Source: Gordius sp. MW1 (Eukaryota; Nematomorpha; Gordioida; Gordea; Gordiidae). From it: DNA of 64,000 nt. A program made the position numbers and the translations under genes. The stretch covers positions 14,638,501 to 14,702,500 of the forward strand of contig OZ038528.1 of NCBI GenBank assembly GCA_964036665.1, in the 5' to 3' direction. The first letter of the stretch is position 1. Each line of letters begins with the position of its first letter. Shown piece by piece: positions 34,111 through 46,599 of this stretch. The notes beneath the pieces were generated by a model that searched no databases, was not told the DNA's origin, and worked only from the letters and a program-made list of their open reading frames with translations.

Positions 34111-34240
34111 AAATTAAAAGTAAACAAAACGGTGCGTGACATCCACGTTCGGTGCGTGACATCCACGTTCGGCACGCCGAATAGCGTGACAAACAAAATG
34201 GAAAGTGAGCCCATAAATTGCATAGCAATTAATATCGGAT

Positions 34241-34620
34241 ATTTCCCGGCCACACGTGCGGTGTAATATCTATGACACGTAGAAAATTTTACTAATTATA
34301 TAAACTTATGCGCGCCATCTAATAAAGTACATTCGTGTTTTAATAGTTTAATAGTAGATTGAATTTAATTAGAAAGAACGGGCTATGATTATACCTTTGA
34401 AGGAGGTTTCGAATGTTAGTTTCTATCAATATATTGTATCGTAAATTAGAATCTAATACCTATATTTTTTTAACTATTACTTTTTAGGTTTTCTATGAAA
34501 TCACAATCTAATTGAATGAAATATATTAACCCAATAAAAAAATATATATGCATTTATAAGGTTAAAAATATATATTACATAGTTGCTGTCTATTAGACCA
34601 TCTATAATAAATTTTTAGGT
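34241..34620. other. AT-rich spacer in the tandem unit
   Basis: No feature recognised; repeated at 37401-37780. Confidence 0.5.
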
Positions 34621-34932
34621 TATATATAAAATTTGGCCAATGGTCATTTTTTTTCATTGGTCAGTACCAACAGATACTCTATAAATCAATGATAGCCTAA
34701 AAAAACGGAAAATTTTTTTTTGATGCTCACTTTGGCCAATGGTCATTTTTTTCCATTGGTAAGCAGCCAGCGGACGGCCAAAAAGTCATATTATCAATGG
34801 TTTTAACAGGAACAATCATAAGAGTCAAAAAAAAAAAAATTTCGATTCACAATTTGGCCAATGGTCATTTTTTTCCAATGGTCAGCAGCCAGGATACGGT
34901 AAAAGTCGATATAAATTCATAAGAGTCAAAAA

Positions 34933-36681
34933 TAGTGATGCGGAAAAACCGAGAAAAATCTCGCTCTCGTCTCGTCTCGAAAAACCGAGACGAGACGAGA
35001 ATTTAAAAAATTGAGATCGAGACGAGAATTTTTACCTCGAAACGAGACGAGGCGAGATTTTATAGTCGAGATCTCGGCTTTTTATTTTTAACTATTGAGA
35101 CTTAATTTAGCTAATTAAGAATTTTTATTTTATTACATTTACATTTAGGATATTAAATGCAAATTAATATGATTTTGATTAATACGAATTTACGCATATT
35201 TATCCGCTTTGTGCGAATTTCAAATTTGTAATATAATTTTATTCAATAGACAACATAGTATTAGTGGCCCTTAGGCTATATGAACAATTAATTATGTATT
35301 TTTTACTTATTTGCATAGAATTACAATATAAGGTTTTAGACCTATAATGAGATTATGCGCAGAAAGTTTATCATCCAACTCAAAAAAGAGCAAGCTTATC
35401 AAAAATTTGATAGTATCCAAGGATGAATCAAATAAAATGGGGAAGTGTAAATTGTGCTTTAAAGCACTAAGACTGATAGTAATACTTCAGTTTAGGTCTT
35501 CAACGACATCTTAAACGTTACCATAATGAGGATTACTATAACATTTACCCTACTAAGTTAATAAGGAATTAAACTGCCAAAAATTTTCAGCCAACCTAAT
35601 GCTTTAGAAAATCTAAGCATTTAGTAGCAATTATATATCACACATATTCATTAAAAATGACTAAATAATTGTATATATTATATAATTAGTTGATTGAAAA
35701 ATATAATAATCCCAATTTAGCAGCAATGGCTAGAGATTTTTTGAGCACTCCGGCAACCTCGGTGCCTGCCGAAAGATTTTTTTCCAAGGCGTCTCTGACT
35801 ATCGAAATCGTAATAGATACCCATGAATCTGTCAGGAGCTTGCTATGCCTAAACTTATGGCACACCTCAACAATTTTCCACCCATCACTTTCATAACATT
35901 TTACAATGTTGGCTTGGCAGATGCTTTCAAATTTACTGAATTTTTTGCAAAATGCTGCAATTTATCAATAAATTAAAAGATGTGAACATACGCTTTATAG
36001 TACGTAATTATTTTATGCGAAAATTAATAAAAAATGGATTAAGTTAATACCTTGTTATGTATAATGGGATGTCACACTATAATAGAATTGTTTATTTTTA
36101 TATTTAACAACTTGAATTAAATTATATATGTGCATTTAACGTAAGATCTCAAAACTTTTATGTTTTTCCACAATTAATGCCTATTTTATTGTATTTGCAA
36201 TGTTCAGATATTTACTTTTTATAAATAATAATATTTTTCAAAGTTTACTCTTGCATTTTCGTCACTATTTTAATGTTATTATATAAGATCTCATTAATTC
36301 ATTATGTTAAAATATGATAATCTTATTACTCTTTATCCTTTAATTGAGCTTTAGCCAGGAAATAAATCGAGTCAAGTAGTATATAACACCTATATTAATG
36401 CTTCCTAAGGTTATCTAGCTTATGTTTTAAGGTTTGAGATAAAAAATTGGTTCCATTATCACCAATTTATATCTTATATACTAATTTATAAGAGCCAGAA
36501 AAAAATATGTTTGGTACAATTATTTTTAAAAGTCGAGACGAGACGAGAATTCTCGCCGAGACGAGACGAGATCGTGATTTTTCTAGGCCGAGACGAGACG
36601 AGATCGAGATTTTAATAATCGCTCCCGAGACGAGACGAGATTTTGCTTTCGAGACCGAGACGAGACGAGATCAAAACACTA
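34933..36681 (+). mobile_element. hAT transposon, internally deleted (first tandem copy)
   Basis: Ends TAGTGATGCGG... and ...CAAAACACTA are flanked by the 8-bp duplication GTCAAAAA (34925-34932, 36682-36689). Both subterminal regions are filled with CGAGACGAGA repeats in opposite orientation. Inside are a BED zinc-finger remnant (~35405-35540: CKLCFK, then after a frameshift GLQRHLKRYH) and the C-terminal hAT dimerisation motif (~35725-35800: ATSVPAERFFSKASLTI). The catalytic middle is absent, so it needed a helper. Confidence 0.88.
35690..35896 (+). pseudogene. hAT C-terminal dimerisation domain remnant
   Basis: NNPNLAAMARDFLSTPATS followed by VPAERFFSKASLTI matches the hATC motif (LA..FLS.PATSVPAER.FS.A). 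The frame then drifts. A second copy is at 38850-39060, where two extra bases break the frame earlier. Confidence 0.75.
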
Positions 36682-38092
36682 GTCAAAAACCAACGAAAAA
36701 AAAAATTTCGAATCACATTTTGGCCAATGGTCATTTTTTTCCATTGGTCAGCAGCCAGGACACGGTAAAAGCGGATATAAATTCATAATAGTCAAAAAAA
36801 AAGAAAAAAAATTTTCGAATCACATTTTGGCCAAATGGTCATTTTTTTACAGTGGTCAGTAGCCAGCGGACGGCCAAAAAGTCATATTATCAATGGTAGT
36901 AACAGTTACAATAATAATATTCAAAAAAAACCCCGAGATTCGAACCCAAAAACTGGTTAAATTAACAAAAATTAAAAGTGCGTATCCACGTTCGGTTCGG
37001 TGCAAGACATCCACGTTTTTTTCATTGGTCAGCAGCCAACGGACGGCCAAAAAGTCTTATTATCAATGGTAGGAACAAGAACAATCATAAGAGGCAAAAA
37101 AACGGAAAAATAAACTTGGATTCACATTTTGGCCAAATGGTCATATTTTTCCAGTGGTCAGCACCCAGCGGACGGCCAAAAAGTCTTATTATCAATGGTA
37201 GTAACAGGAACAATCATAATAGTCAAAAAAAATCCCGGGATTCGAACCCAAAAACTGGTTAAATTAACAAAAATTAAAAGTAAACAAAACGGTGCGTGAC
37301 ATCCACGTTCGGTGCGTGACATCCACGTTCGGCACGCCGAATAGCGTGACAAACAAAATGGAAAGTGAGCCCATAAATTGCATAGCAATTAATATCGGAT
37401 ATTTCCCGGCCACACGTGCGGTGTAATATCTATGACACGTAGAAAATTTTACTAATTATATAAACTTATGCGCGCCATCTAATAAAGTACATTCGTGTTT
37501 TAATAGTTTAATAGTAGATTGAATTTAATTAGAAAGAACGGGCTATGATTATACCTTTGAAGGAGGTTTCGAATGTTAGTTTCTATCAATATATTGTATC
37601 GTAAATTAGAATCTAATACCTATATTTTTTTAACTATTACTTTTTAGGTTTTCTATGAAATCACAATCTAATTGAATGAAATATATTAACCCAATAAAAA
37701 AATATATATGCATTTATAAGGTTAAAAATATATATTACATAGTTGCTGTCTATTAGACCATCTATAATAAATTTTTAGGTTATATATAAAATTTGGCCAA
37801 TGGTCATTTTTTTTCATTGGTCAGTACCAACAGATACTCTATAAATCAATGATAGCCTAAAAAAACGGAAAATTTTTTTTTGATGCTCACTTTGGCCAAT
37901 GGTCATTTTTTTCCATTGGTAAGCAGCCAGCGGACGGTCAAAAAGTCATATTATCAATGGTATTAACAGGAACAATCATAAGAGTCAAAAAAAAAAAAAT
38001 TTCGATTCACAATTTGGCCAATGGTCATTTTTTTCCAATGGTCAGCAGCCAGGATACGGTAAAAGTCGATATAAATTCATAAGAGTCAAAAA

Positions 38093-39848
38093 TAGTGATG
38101 CGGAAAAACCGAGAAAAATCTCGCTCTCGTCTCGTCTCGAAAAACCGAGACGAGACGAGAATTTAAAAAATTGAGATCGAGACGAGAATTTTTACCTCGA
38201 AACGAGACGAGGCGAGATTTTATAGTCGAGATCTCGGCTTTTTATTTTTAACTATTGAGACTTAATTTAGCTAATTAAGAATTTTTATTTTATTACATTT
38301 ACATTAAGGATATTAAATGCAAATTAATATGATTTTGATTAATACGAATTTACGCATATTTATCCGCTTTGTGCGAATTTCAAATTTGTAATATAATTTT
38401 ATTCAATAGACAACATAGTATTAGTGGCCCTTAGGCTATATGAACAATTAATTATGTATTTTTTACTTATTTGCATAGAATTATCATACAATATAAGGTT
38501 TTAGACCTATAATGAGATTATGCGCAGAAAGTTTATCATCCAACTCAAAAAAGAGCAAGCTTATCAAAAATTTGATAGTATCCAAGGATGAATCAAATAA
38601 AATGGGGAAGTGTAAATTGTGCTTTAAAGCACTAAGACTGATAGTAATACTTCAGTTCAGGTCTTCAACGACATCTTAAACGTTACCATAATGAGGATTA
38701 CTATAACATTTACCCTACTAAGTTAATAAGGAATTAAACTGCCAAAAATTTTCAGCCAACCTAATGCTTTAGAAAATCTAAGCATTTAGTAGCAATTATA
38801 TATCACACATATTCATTAAAAATGACTAAATAATTGTATATATTATATAATTAGTTGATTGAAAAATATAATAATCCCAATTTAGCAGCAATGGCTAGAG
38901 ATTTTTTGAGCACTCCGGCAACCTCGGTGCCTGCCGAAAGATTTTTTTCCAAGGCGTCTCTGACTATCGAAATCGTAATAGATTAACCCATGAATCTGTC
39001 AGGAGCTTGCTATGCCTAAACTTATGGCACACCTCAACAATTTTCCACCCATCACTTTCATAACATTTTACAATGTTGGCTTGGCAGATGCTTTCAAATT
39101 TACTGAATTTTTTGCAAAATGCTGCAATTTATCAATAAATTAAAAGATGTGAACATACGCCTTATAGTACGTAATTATTTTATGCGAAAATTAATAAAAA
39201 ATGGATTAAGTTAATACCTTGTTATGTATAATGGGATGTCACACTATAATAGAATTGTTTATTTTTATATTTAACAACTTGAATTAAATTATATATGTGC
39301 ATTTAACGTAAGATCTCAAAACTTTTATGTTTTTCCACAATTAATGCCTATTTTATTGTATTTGCAATGTTCAGATATTTACTTTTTATAAATAATAATA
39401 TTTTTCAAAGTTTACTCTTGCATTTTCGTCACTATTTTAATGTTATTATATAAGATCTCATTAATTCATTATGTTAAAATATGATAATCTTATTACTCTT
39501 TATCCTTTAATTGAGCTTTAGCCAGGAAATAAATCGAGTCAAGTAGTATATAACACCTATATTAATGCTTCCTAAGGTTATCTAGCTTATGTTTTAAGGT
39601 TTGAGATAAAAAATTGGTTCCATTATCACCAATTTATATCTTATATACTAATTTATAAGAGCCAGAAAAAAATATGTTTGGTACAATTATTTTTAAAAGT
39701 CGAGACGAGACGAGAATTCTCGCCGAGACGAGACGAGATCGTGATTTTTCTAGGCCGAGACGAGACGAGATCGAGATTTTAATAATCGCTCCCGAGACGA
39801 GACGAGATTTTGCTTTCGAGACCGAGACGAGACGAGATCAAAACACTA
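38093..39848 (+). mobile_element. hAT transposon, internally deleted (second tandem copy)
   Basis: Near-identical to 34933-36681, with the same flanking GTCAAAAA. It was copied by the tandem duplication, not by a separate insertion. Confidence 0.88.
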
Positions 39849-39990
39849 GTCAAAAACCAACGAAAAAAAAAATTTCGAATCACATTTTGGCCAATGGTCA
39901 TTTTTTTCCATTGGTCAGCAGCCAGGACACGGTAAAAGCGGATATAAATTCATAATAGTCAAAAAAAAAGAAAAAAAATTTTCGAATCAC

Positions 39991-40890
39991 ATTTTGGCCA
40001 ATGGTCATTTTTTTCCATTGGTCAGCAGCCAACGGACTGCCAAAAACTCACAATAGCAATGGTAGTAACAGGAACAATCATAATATTCAAAAAAAACGAA
40101 AAAAATAATTTCGAATCACATTTTGGCCAATGGTCATTTTTTTCCATTGATCAGCAGCCAGCGGACGGCCAAAAAGTCTTATTATCTATGGTGGTAACAA
40201 GAACAATCATAAGAGTCAAAAAAAACTCCGGGATTCGAACCCACAAACTAGTTAAATTAATTAAAATTAAAAGTAAACAGCGTGAGAAGACATTCGATGC
40301 GTGACAAGACATTCGGTGCAAGACACCGATGAGCGTGACAATATATAGATAATGAAACATAGACCCTTGTAGGGGAGGGCATAGGGTAATTATCAATGTT
40401 AACCAATTCAAAAACGAAAAAAAAATTTTGAGTTATACTTTGGCCAATGGTCATTTTTTTCATTGGTCAGTAGCCAGCGGACGGCCAAAAGGTCACATTA
40501 TCAATGGTATTAACAAGAACAATATATTAATTTAATTTAAAAAATAAATAAAAATTTTGCCCTCTCCGGGATTCGAACCCACATTAGTAAAGGCATCGGG
40601 TTTGGTAAGGGGCACAGGGACCCATATCAGTAAAGGCATAGGCTTTGGTAAGGCGCACAGGGACCCATGTCAGTAGAGGCGTAGGCCCTTGTAGGAAAGG
40701 GCATAGGGTAATTATCAATGTTAACCTATTCAAAGACGAAAAAATACCATAAATTGCATATAGCAATTAAAAATTTCGCTTTATTTGGCCAATGGTCATT
40801 TTTTTCATTGGTCAGTAGCCAGCGGATGGTCAAAAATTCATTTTATCAATGGTATTAACAAGAACAAAATATTAATTTAATTTAAAAAAA
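39991..40890 (+). repeat. Further CCAAT satellite units and B-box blocks
   Basis: Units at 39991-40260, 40430-40530 and 40785-40880 with T-arm-like blocks (CGGGATTCGAACCC) at ~40230 and ~40566; a variant of the TTGCATAGCAATTAA word lies at ~40754. Confidence 0.7.
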
Positions 40891-41005
40891 TAAAAAAAAA
40901 ATTCGTCCTCTCCCTGGCTTGAACCCGGGATATCCAGGTCACAAAGCTGGCGCCAATAACTTGGTGGACGACGGACGACGGACAACCAAAAACGAGCCCA
41001 TAAAT
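40890..41005 (-). repeat. tRNA-like segment and repeat end
   Basis: The minus strand reads GTTATTGGCGCCAGCTTTGTG then a B box CCCGGGTTCAAGCCAGGG, comparable to 30696-30775. It ends next to CCCATAAATTGCATAGCAAT (~40989-41008), where the original hAT resumes. Confidence 0.45.
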
Positions 41006-41262
41006 TGCATAGCAATTAATAAGATAAAATATAAATTATTGAAGGGAATTGAAGTTTATTTTTAAATTATGACTATTTAAAGTCCCAAGTCATATTCAAG
41101 CTTTTCCTGAAACGATCTACCAGATGTTTATAAGTTTAATTTATTGAAATTTGTTAATTTTTAACTAATTCGGCTTTTTTGGGATAAATAATGTTTCTAT
41201 TTTAAAAGTAAATATAAACTATTGGCTATTAAAAAATTTTGCCTATATGAAATTTATTAGAA

Positions 41263-42867
41263 ATGGAAAATTTAAAATTGGTAGCCGAGAAGCTGAAAAA
41301 CGGTGAATATGAAACCAAAGAAAATTTGAGTAAATAGCCAGTGTGGGAGAATTTTTTAATAATCCAAAATAAAGAGGGAGCGAAATTAAATTGCGTCCAA
41401 TGCAAATTTTGCAAAGAATTTTTAAGTTACAATTCCAAAACTACTGGTAATTTATTGTTTTAAATTCCTAAATTATAATTTTTTAATAAATAATTTGAAT
41501 TTAAATATATGAGTTTTTATTATAACATAAAGGCACAAATCATTTAAAACGGCACAAATGTTCGGCACTTGTAAATAAGGGAAATCAACAAATTCAATTA
41601 ACATTGGATAATTGTGTGGAGTGGACCACCAACAAAACATCTGGCGAACTATAATTAAATAAAAAAGAATGCACGCGGGTTCTTCCCCTATTTTGTGGTA
41701 GGGATTTACGTGCATTTGAAAGTGTTTATGGGAACGGTTTTATTGATGCATACCAATATTTTGTCACTGTAGGCGCGACACATGGAAATATTGATGTTAA
41801 AAATATAATTCCTAACCCTACTAGCAATATTATAAATATTGCAGACGATGTGAGGGGTAGAGTTTATTGTGAGCTCAACAAATATCTCAAACAATCCTTG
41901 TGTGCAGGTAAATGAATTGGATATTTATTAATATACGATTTTTATAAAGCGATTACTGACTTAAGGACAGATGACTTTAAAAAGGTCACCTACATAACTT
42001 TGAGGTGCCATTTCATTCACGAGTGTTGGGAATTGAAAAAAATTATATTATTTACGTCCCAATTTGAAGATGAGAGAAAAAGAGGATTAAATATAAAAAG
42101 ACAAATAATCAAAAATTTCATGTCATTAGGTAAAAATATATTTGTATTTTTATATTATTTCTAATCTATTATAAAATGGACGTTCTTAAAATAATATATA
42201 TAACTGACCAAGGAAGTAATATGATTAAGTGAAGATTTAAAACGTTTGAACTGTGCGGCACACTTAATTAATGCTGTTTTGAGAAATACGTTCAGCGATA
42301 TTGAGGAGGAAATGCCAGTTATAAGTAATTGCCTAAAAGAATGCAAAGATTTGGTTGTATATATGAATCAAAGAGGGTAATTTAAAGGTATTGAATGCAT
42401 ATATGATTTATAGGCTTTTAACTAAACTTGCACATTCTTTGCATCTACCAGTAGAAACGAGGGGGAATTCAAAATATAAAATGCTAGAGTCCATTTACAA
42501 CCAATATGATAAAATATTAGCTGTTTTGCAAACACGGGGTGATTCCGCTTTTATAGACAATATAGATATCGAAATTATTAAAAGTTTAATCATTTTTCTA
42601 AAGCCTTTTAAAATGGCAAGTGATGAATTGGAGGCTGATGTAAAGCCAACCATCAATATGGTACTCTTGTGTTATTATAGATTAATAGATTTTCTAAAAA
42701 AAACCTTTTTTCCGCGAAGAGTTCAATACTTTGGCCAAAAGGAGCCTTTCATTATTATATTCAAATTAGATCACAAAATGCAATATTAAATCCCAGATAT
42801 CGAAATTTAATAATGCTTCCTCGATCTGAATTAGATGACATTTGTCATCATATTCGAAACTTAAAAT
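41263..42867 (+). pseudogene. hAT transposase, 5' part (exons with short introns)
   Basis: This belongs to the 24546-47553 element. Exon pieces: BED zinc finger CKFC...TNHLKRHKC spanning a GT-AG intron (~41263-41447 / 41535 on); LFCGRDLRAFESVYGNGFID (~41685-41745); TDDFKKVTYITLRCHFIHEC (~41965-42025); ITDQGSNMI then LKRLNCAAHLIN (~42200-42270); a longer open piece 42391-42789 with KYKMLESIYNQYDKILAVLQ and FKMASDELEADVKPT; then LNPRYRNL (~42785-42808). These follow the order of Hermes/hobo-type hAT transposases. Several stops (e.g. in the BED exon) make it non-functional. Similarity stops at about 42867, where foreign DNA begins. Confidence 0.8.
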
Positions 42868-43284
42868 AGAAAAAAAGTGTGGTATACGTGTATACCACGT
42901 TACCATATGTTGGTATATCGCGTTTTAATGTCCGCGGTATACTTTGATCTTACTTTGTTTTATTTAATTTAATGTTAATGTAAAAGGGTTAACGAATGGT
43001 TCCGCAATCCTTATAATTAAAAAAAAAGGAATTGGTCAAAGGAGGGCATTTTTACCGCGGGTTAACCTAGACGCGGAAGTGACTAAGTTTCTTTGACGCT
43101 CTCTTTTTTTAATTACTTTTACTTTTTATTTTTGACTCAGCCACATCTGTTACTAATCTTTGCAGCCCCGTCTGAAGATTTGCTCGTTCAATCAAGCCCA
43201 CCACCCAGGGAACAACGGCTTTATAAGCGTCATCACACAGCATTACTGCAGTCCTTGAAGATTTTTCCCCAGTCCTTCGAAATT
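42868..43284 (+). other. Possible LTR fragment interrupting the hAT transposase
   Basis: Starts near 42888 with TGTGGTATACGTGTATACCA, like the TGTGGTATAC start of the LTR at 22269, and runs into copy B of the complex repeat. The segment 46770-47040 on the other side of copy B, with CGTGAATAAACC and AATAAAAAG, could be its other half. A split solo LTR is an inference. Confidence 0.35.
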
Positions 43285-43429
43285 TTAATTGCTATGCAAT
43301 TTATGGGATCACTTTCCATTTTGTTTGTCCGCCTATTCGGCGTCCGCTATTCGGCGTCCGCTATTCGGCGTGCGCACCGAATGTCACGCACAGAATGTCT
43401 TGTTTTGTTTACTTTTAATTTTTGTTAAT

Positions 43430-44890
43430 TTAACCAGTTTTTGGGTTCGAATCCCGGGTTTTTTTGACTATTATAATTGTTCCTGTTACTACCAATGTTA
43501 TTATGACTTTTTGGCCGTCCGTTGGGTGCTGACCGATGGAAAAAAATGACCATTGGCCAAAATGTGAATCCAAGTTTATTTTTTCGTTTTTTTTCGACTA
43601 TTATGATTGTTCCTGTTACTACCATTGCTATTATGACTTTTTGGCCGTCCGTTGGGTGCTGACCAATGAAAAAAATGACCATTGGCCAAAATGTGAATCC
43701 AAGTTTATTTTTTTCGTTTTTTTTTGATTATTATGATTGTTCCTGTTACTACCATTGCTATTATGACTTTTTGGCCGTCCGTTGATTGCTGACCAATGGA
43801 AAAAAATGACCATTGGCCAAAATGTGAATCAAAATTATTTTTTTCCTTTTTTTCGATTATTATGATTGTTCCTGTTACTACCAATGCTATTATGACTTTT
43901 TGGCCGTCCGTTGGGTGCTGACCGATGGAAAAAAATGACCATTGGCCAAAATGTGAATCGGAATTATTTTTTTCGTTTTTTTTGATTATTATGATTGTTC
44001 CTGTTACTACCAATGCTATTATGACTTTTTGGCCGTCCGTTGATTGCTGACCAATGGAAAAAAATGACCATTGGCCAAAATGTGAATCGGAATCATTTTT
44101 TTCGTTTTTTTTTTGATTATTATGATTGTTCCTGTTACTACCAATGCTATTATGACTTTTTGGCCGTCCGTTGGGTGCTGACCAATGGAAAAAAATGACC
44201 ATTGGCCAAAATGTGATTCGAAAATTTTTTTTTGCGTTTTTTTTGAACTCTTATGAAATTATATCCACTTTTACCGTGTCCTGGCTGCTGACCAATGCAA
44301 AAAAATGACCATTGGCCAAAGTGTGAATCAAAATTTTTTTTTCATTATTGTTTTGACTCTTATGTATTTATATCGATTTTTAACGTGTACTGGCTGGTGA
44401 CCAATGGAAATAAATGAACATTGGCCAAAATGTGAATCGAAATTATATGTTTCGTTTTTTTTTATTATTATGATTGTTCCTGTTACTACCAATGCTATTA
44501 TGACTTTTTGGCCGTCCGTTGGGTGCTGACCAATGGAAAAAAATGACCATTGGCCAAAATGTGATTCGAAAATTTTTTTTTCGTTTTTTTTGACTCTTAT
44601 GAATTTATATCCACTTTTACCGTGTCCTGGCTGCTGACCAATGCAAAAAAATGACCATTGGCCAAAGTGTGAATCGAAATTTTTTTTTCATTATTGTTTT
44701 GACTCTTATGTATTTATATCGACTTTTAACGTGTACTGGCTGCTGACCGATGGAAAAATGACCATTGGCCAAAATGTGAATCGAAATTATTTTTTTCGTT
44801 TTTTTTTGACTCTTATGAATTTATATCCACTTTTACCGTGCCCTGGCTGCTGACCAATGAAAAAAATGACCATTGGCCAAAATGTGGTTG
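43430..44890 (-). repeat. CCAAT-hairpin satellite array (inverted)
   Basis: About eleven units. GGCCGTCCGTTG words recur at 43513, 43643, 43773, 43902, 44031 and 44162 (spacing 129-131 bp). A second unit type has TTTATATCCACTTTTACCGT and TGTCCTGGCTGCTGACC instead. Because the spacing is sometimes a multiple of three less one, a 165-codon frame exists on the minus strand (43705-44202); it is a repeat product. Confidence 0.9.
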
Positions 44891-44929
44891 AAAAAGTTTT
44901 GATATCCTTACAATACTTGTGTCATTTTT

Positions 44930-45330
44930 AGGTGTACGGTCGTAACAGGCAATAGCGGAGCTATTGCATGTCGCTGCTTGTTACGTCGCAAGTCCATGAT
45001 TATTATTCAATTAAATTTCATTATTCTCCATTATGTATATTTGTAACTTTTTATGTTAAGTTTTATTTTATTTCCCATTAATTTCTATGTAAAAATTTTT
45101 ACTTAATTGCTATGCAATTTTTTATTATAAGCCACAATAGGAATTATCCCAATTTAATAACATTTTACATTAACCAAAAGTAAGTTTTTAAATTTTATCA
45201 TTTTTAGATGCGCGGTCGTAACAGGCAATAGCGGAGCTATTGCATATCGCTGCTAATTGTGCCATTTTTAGATGCGCGGTCGTAACAGGCAATAGCGGAG
45301 CTATTGCAAGTCGCTGATAGTTTCGTCGTA
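44930..45330 (+). repeat. GCAATAGC hairpin block (inverted partner of 32440-32990)
   Basis: Three copies of CGGTCGTAACAGGCAATAGC, GGA, GCTATTGCA (near 44940-44985, 45212-45252, 45275-45320), each with a perfect 8-bp stem. Confidence 0.9.
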
Positions 45331-45339
45331 AGCATTTTA

Positions 45340-46430
45340 ATTGCTATGCTGTTGGAAAATGCCAGGTCCTACTTCAACAGCCATTTAATTTTTGCAATTA
45401 AAATTTTTTCTAAAGATAAAATTAAAAATAACAATTAAAATAAGAAAAAAATTTTCAAGCCGTGATTGAGCGTAGGTCAATACCTGGGAGGGGCAAAGTG
45501 ATTTTTTTAAAATCTTTATTTCCAATTCTCTATTATTATTAAAAAGTTGATTAATTAATTTTATTGTTTCTAATTTCCGCCTGTTGTTATTTTAATTGAA
45601 ACTATTTACTAACACTTAAAAATAACCTAATTTCCATCCATAATTCTCCTGCGGAAATGTGACTTAACTTCTTATAACCTTAATTATAGTCGATAAAATT
45701 GTGGTTTATTTATTATTTCTAATTTCCGCCTGTTGTTATTTTAATTGAAACTATTTTCTAACACTTAAAATTAACCTAATTTCCATCCATAATTCTCCTG
45801 GGGAAATATGACTTAACTTCTTATAACCTTAATTATAGTCGATAAAATTGTGGTTTAGCAATTTCTAATTGAAATTTTGCTCCATACTTACCCCTTCTTA
45901 GTTCCCAAGCGAGCGACTGGCAGGAAATTTGCGGAGAGAAAGCAATTTAAGAATTTTCTAGTCGCGAGAGGAGAGATTGAAAACGACACATGTATCTACA
46001 ACTAGATAATCAATATTAGACCCTGCGCAAGGATGACACGCAAAATCGTGAAGCGTTCCCAATGGGGAGGGGTAAATATCTATTGCTTAAACCTAAGAAG
46101 CATGTATATCAGGACGATTTTCTTCTAATTACTGTAAATCTACAAGCTAAAAGCATAAGAAAAATTAATAAAAAATTATGTAAAAAAAAATAATTCATTA
46201 TATATTACTTGCTATGCAATTTATCCTTAAACGACGTTTAATTTTTTGATTGCCAATCCCTTGTTACATAGCCAGCTTATGCCAAATTAAAGAAATACTA
46301 TCTTTTTCTTCTTCAAATTTTTATCACATGCAAAACATACGTTATAAAACGGCGAGTAAAATTGAGGTTTTGAATTTAAATGAATTTTATTTTTTTTGGA
46401 CAAAAAGTAGATTTTTATGTTGTGTAACTA
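45340..46430. other. AT-rich spacer with a short direct duplication
   Basis: A ~120-bp segment is repeated in tandem (about 45570-45700 and 45718-45860; shared words TTTCCGCCTGTTGTTATTTT and CTAACACTTAAAA). Otherwise nothing recognised. Confidence 0.6.
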
Positions 46431-46599
46431 GCATGGGAGTAGCCAAGGGGGAAACCCTAGCAATTATCCTACCCCCTATAGGCATTCTCGCCCCTTCACA
46501 CCTTTCTCGGACATAAATTGCATAGCAAATATGCTACATTTATACGTAGAATAGATGAGTCGTCCCCTCTTCCCTTCCCCCCCCCCCTTCTCTTCTCCC

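Larger units (their letters stand above)
30960..34240 (-). mobile_element. Complex non-coding repeat, copy A (reverse orientation)
   Basis: From right to left: TTGCATAGCAATTAA end (~34226), B-box block GATTCGAACCC, CCAAT satellite (34110-33000), GCAATAGC hairpin block (32990-32440), AT-rich spacer, a CATGGGCGTAGCCAG-type end (~31766), the CTATAGGCATTCTCG module (31440-31290), the GC-rich hairpin array (31285-31100) and a last hairpin ACGCCCTTCGGGCGT (~31105-31119). Copy B at 43285-46765 has the same modules in the same order inverted. No protein is encoded. The mechanism is unknown. Confidence 0.75.
33660..39990. repeat. 3.16-kb direct tandem duplication
   Basis: 33660-36819 is repeated at 36820-~39990 with only scattered differences (offset 3160 bp at the start, 3167 at the end). 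The unit contains satellite units, a TTGCATAGCAATTAA end, an AT-rich spacer and a complete hAT insertion with its target duplication. Breakpoints fall in satellite sequence (ATTTTGGCCAA), which points to unequal exchange between satellite units. An assembly artefact cannot be excluded. Confidence 0.9.

Noticed and set aside
43705..44202. 165-codon minus-strand open frame
   Set aside because: It lies wholly within the 130-bp satellite; the peptide simply repeats the unit, and the same happens in shorter form in the other arrays.
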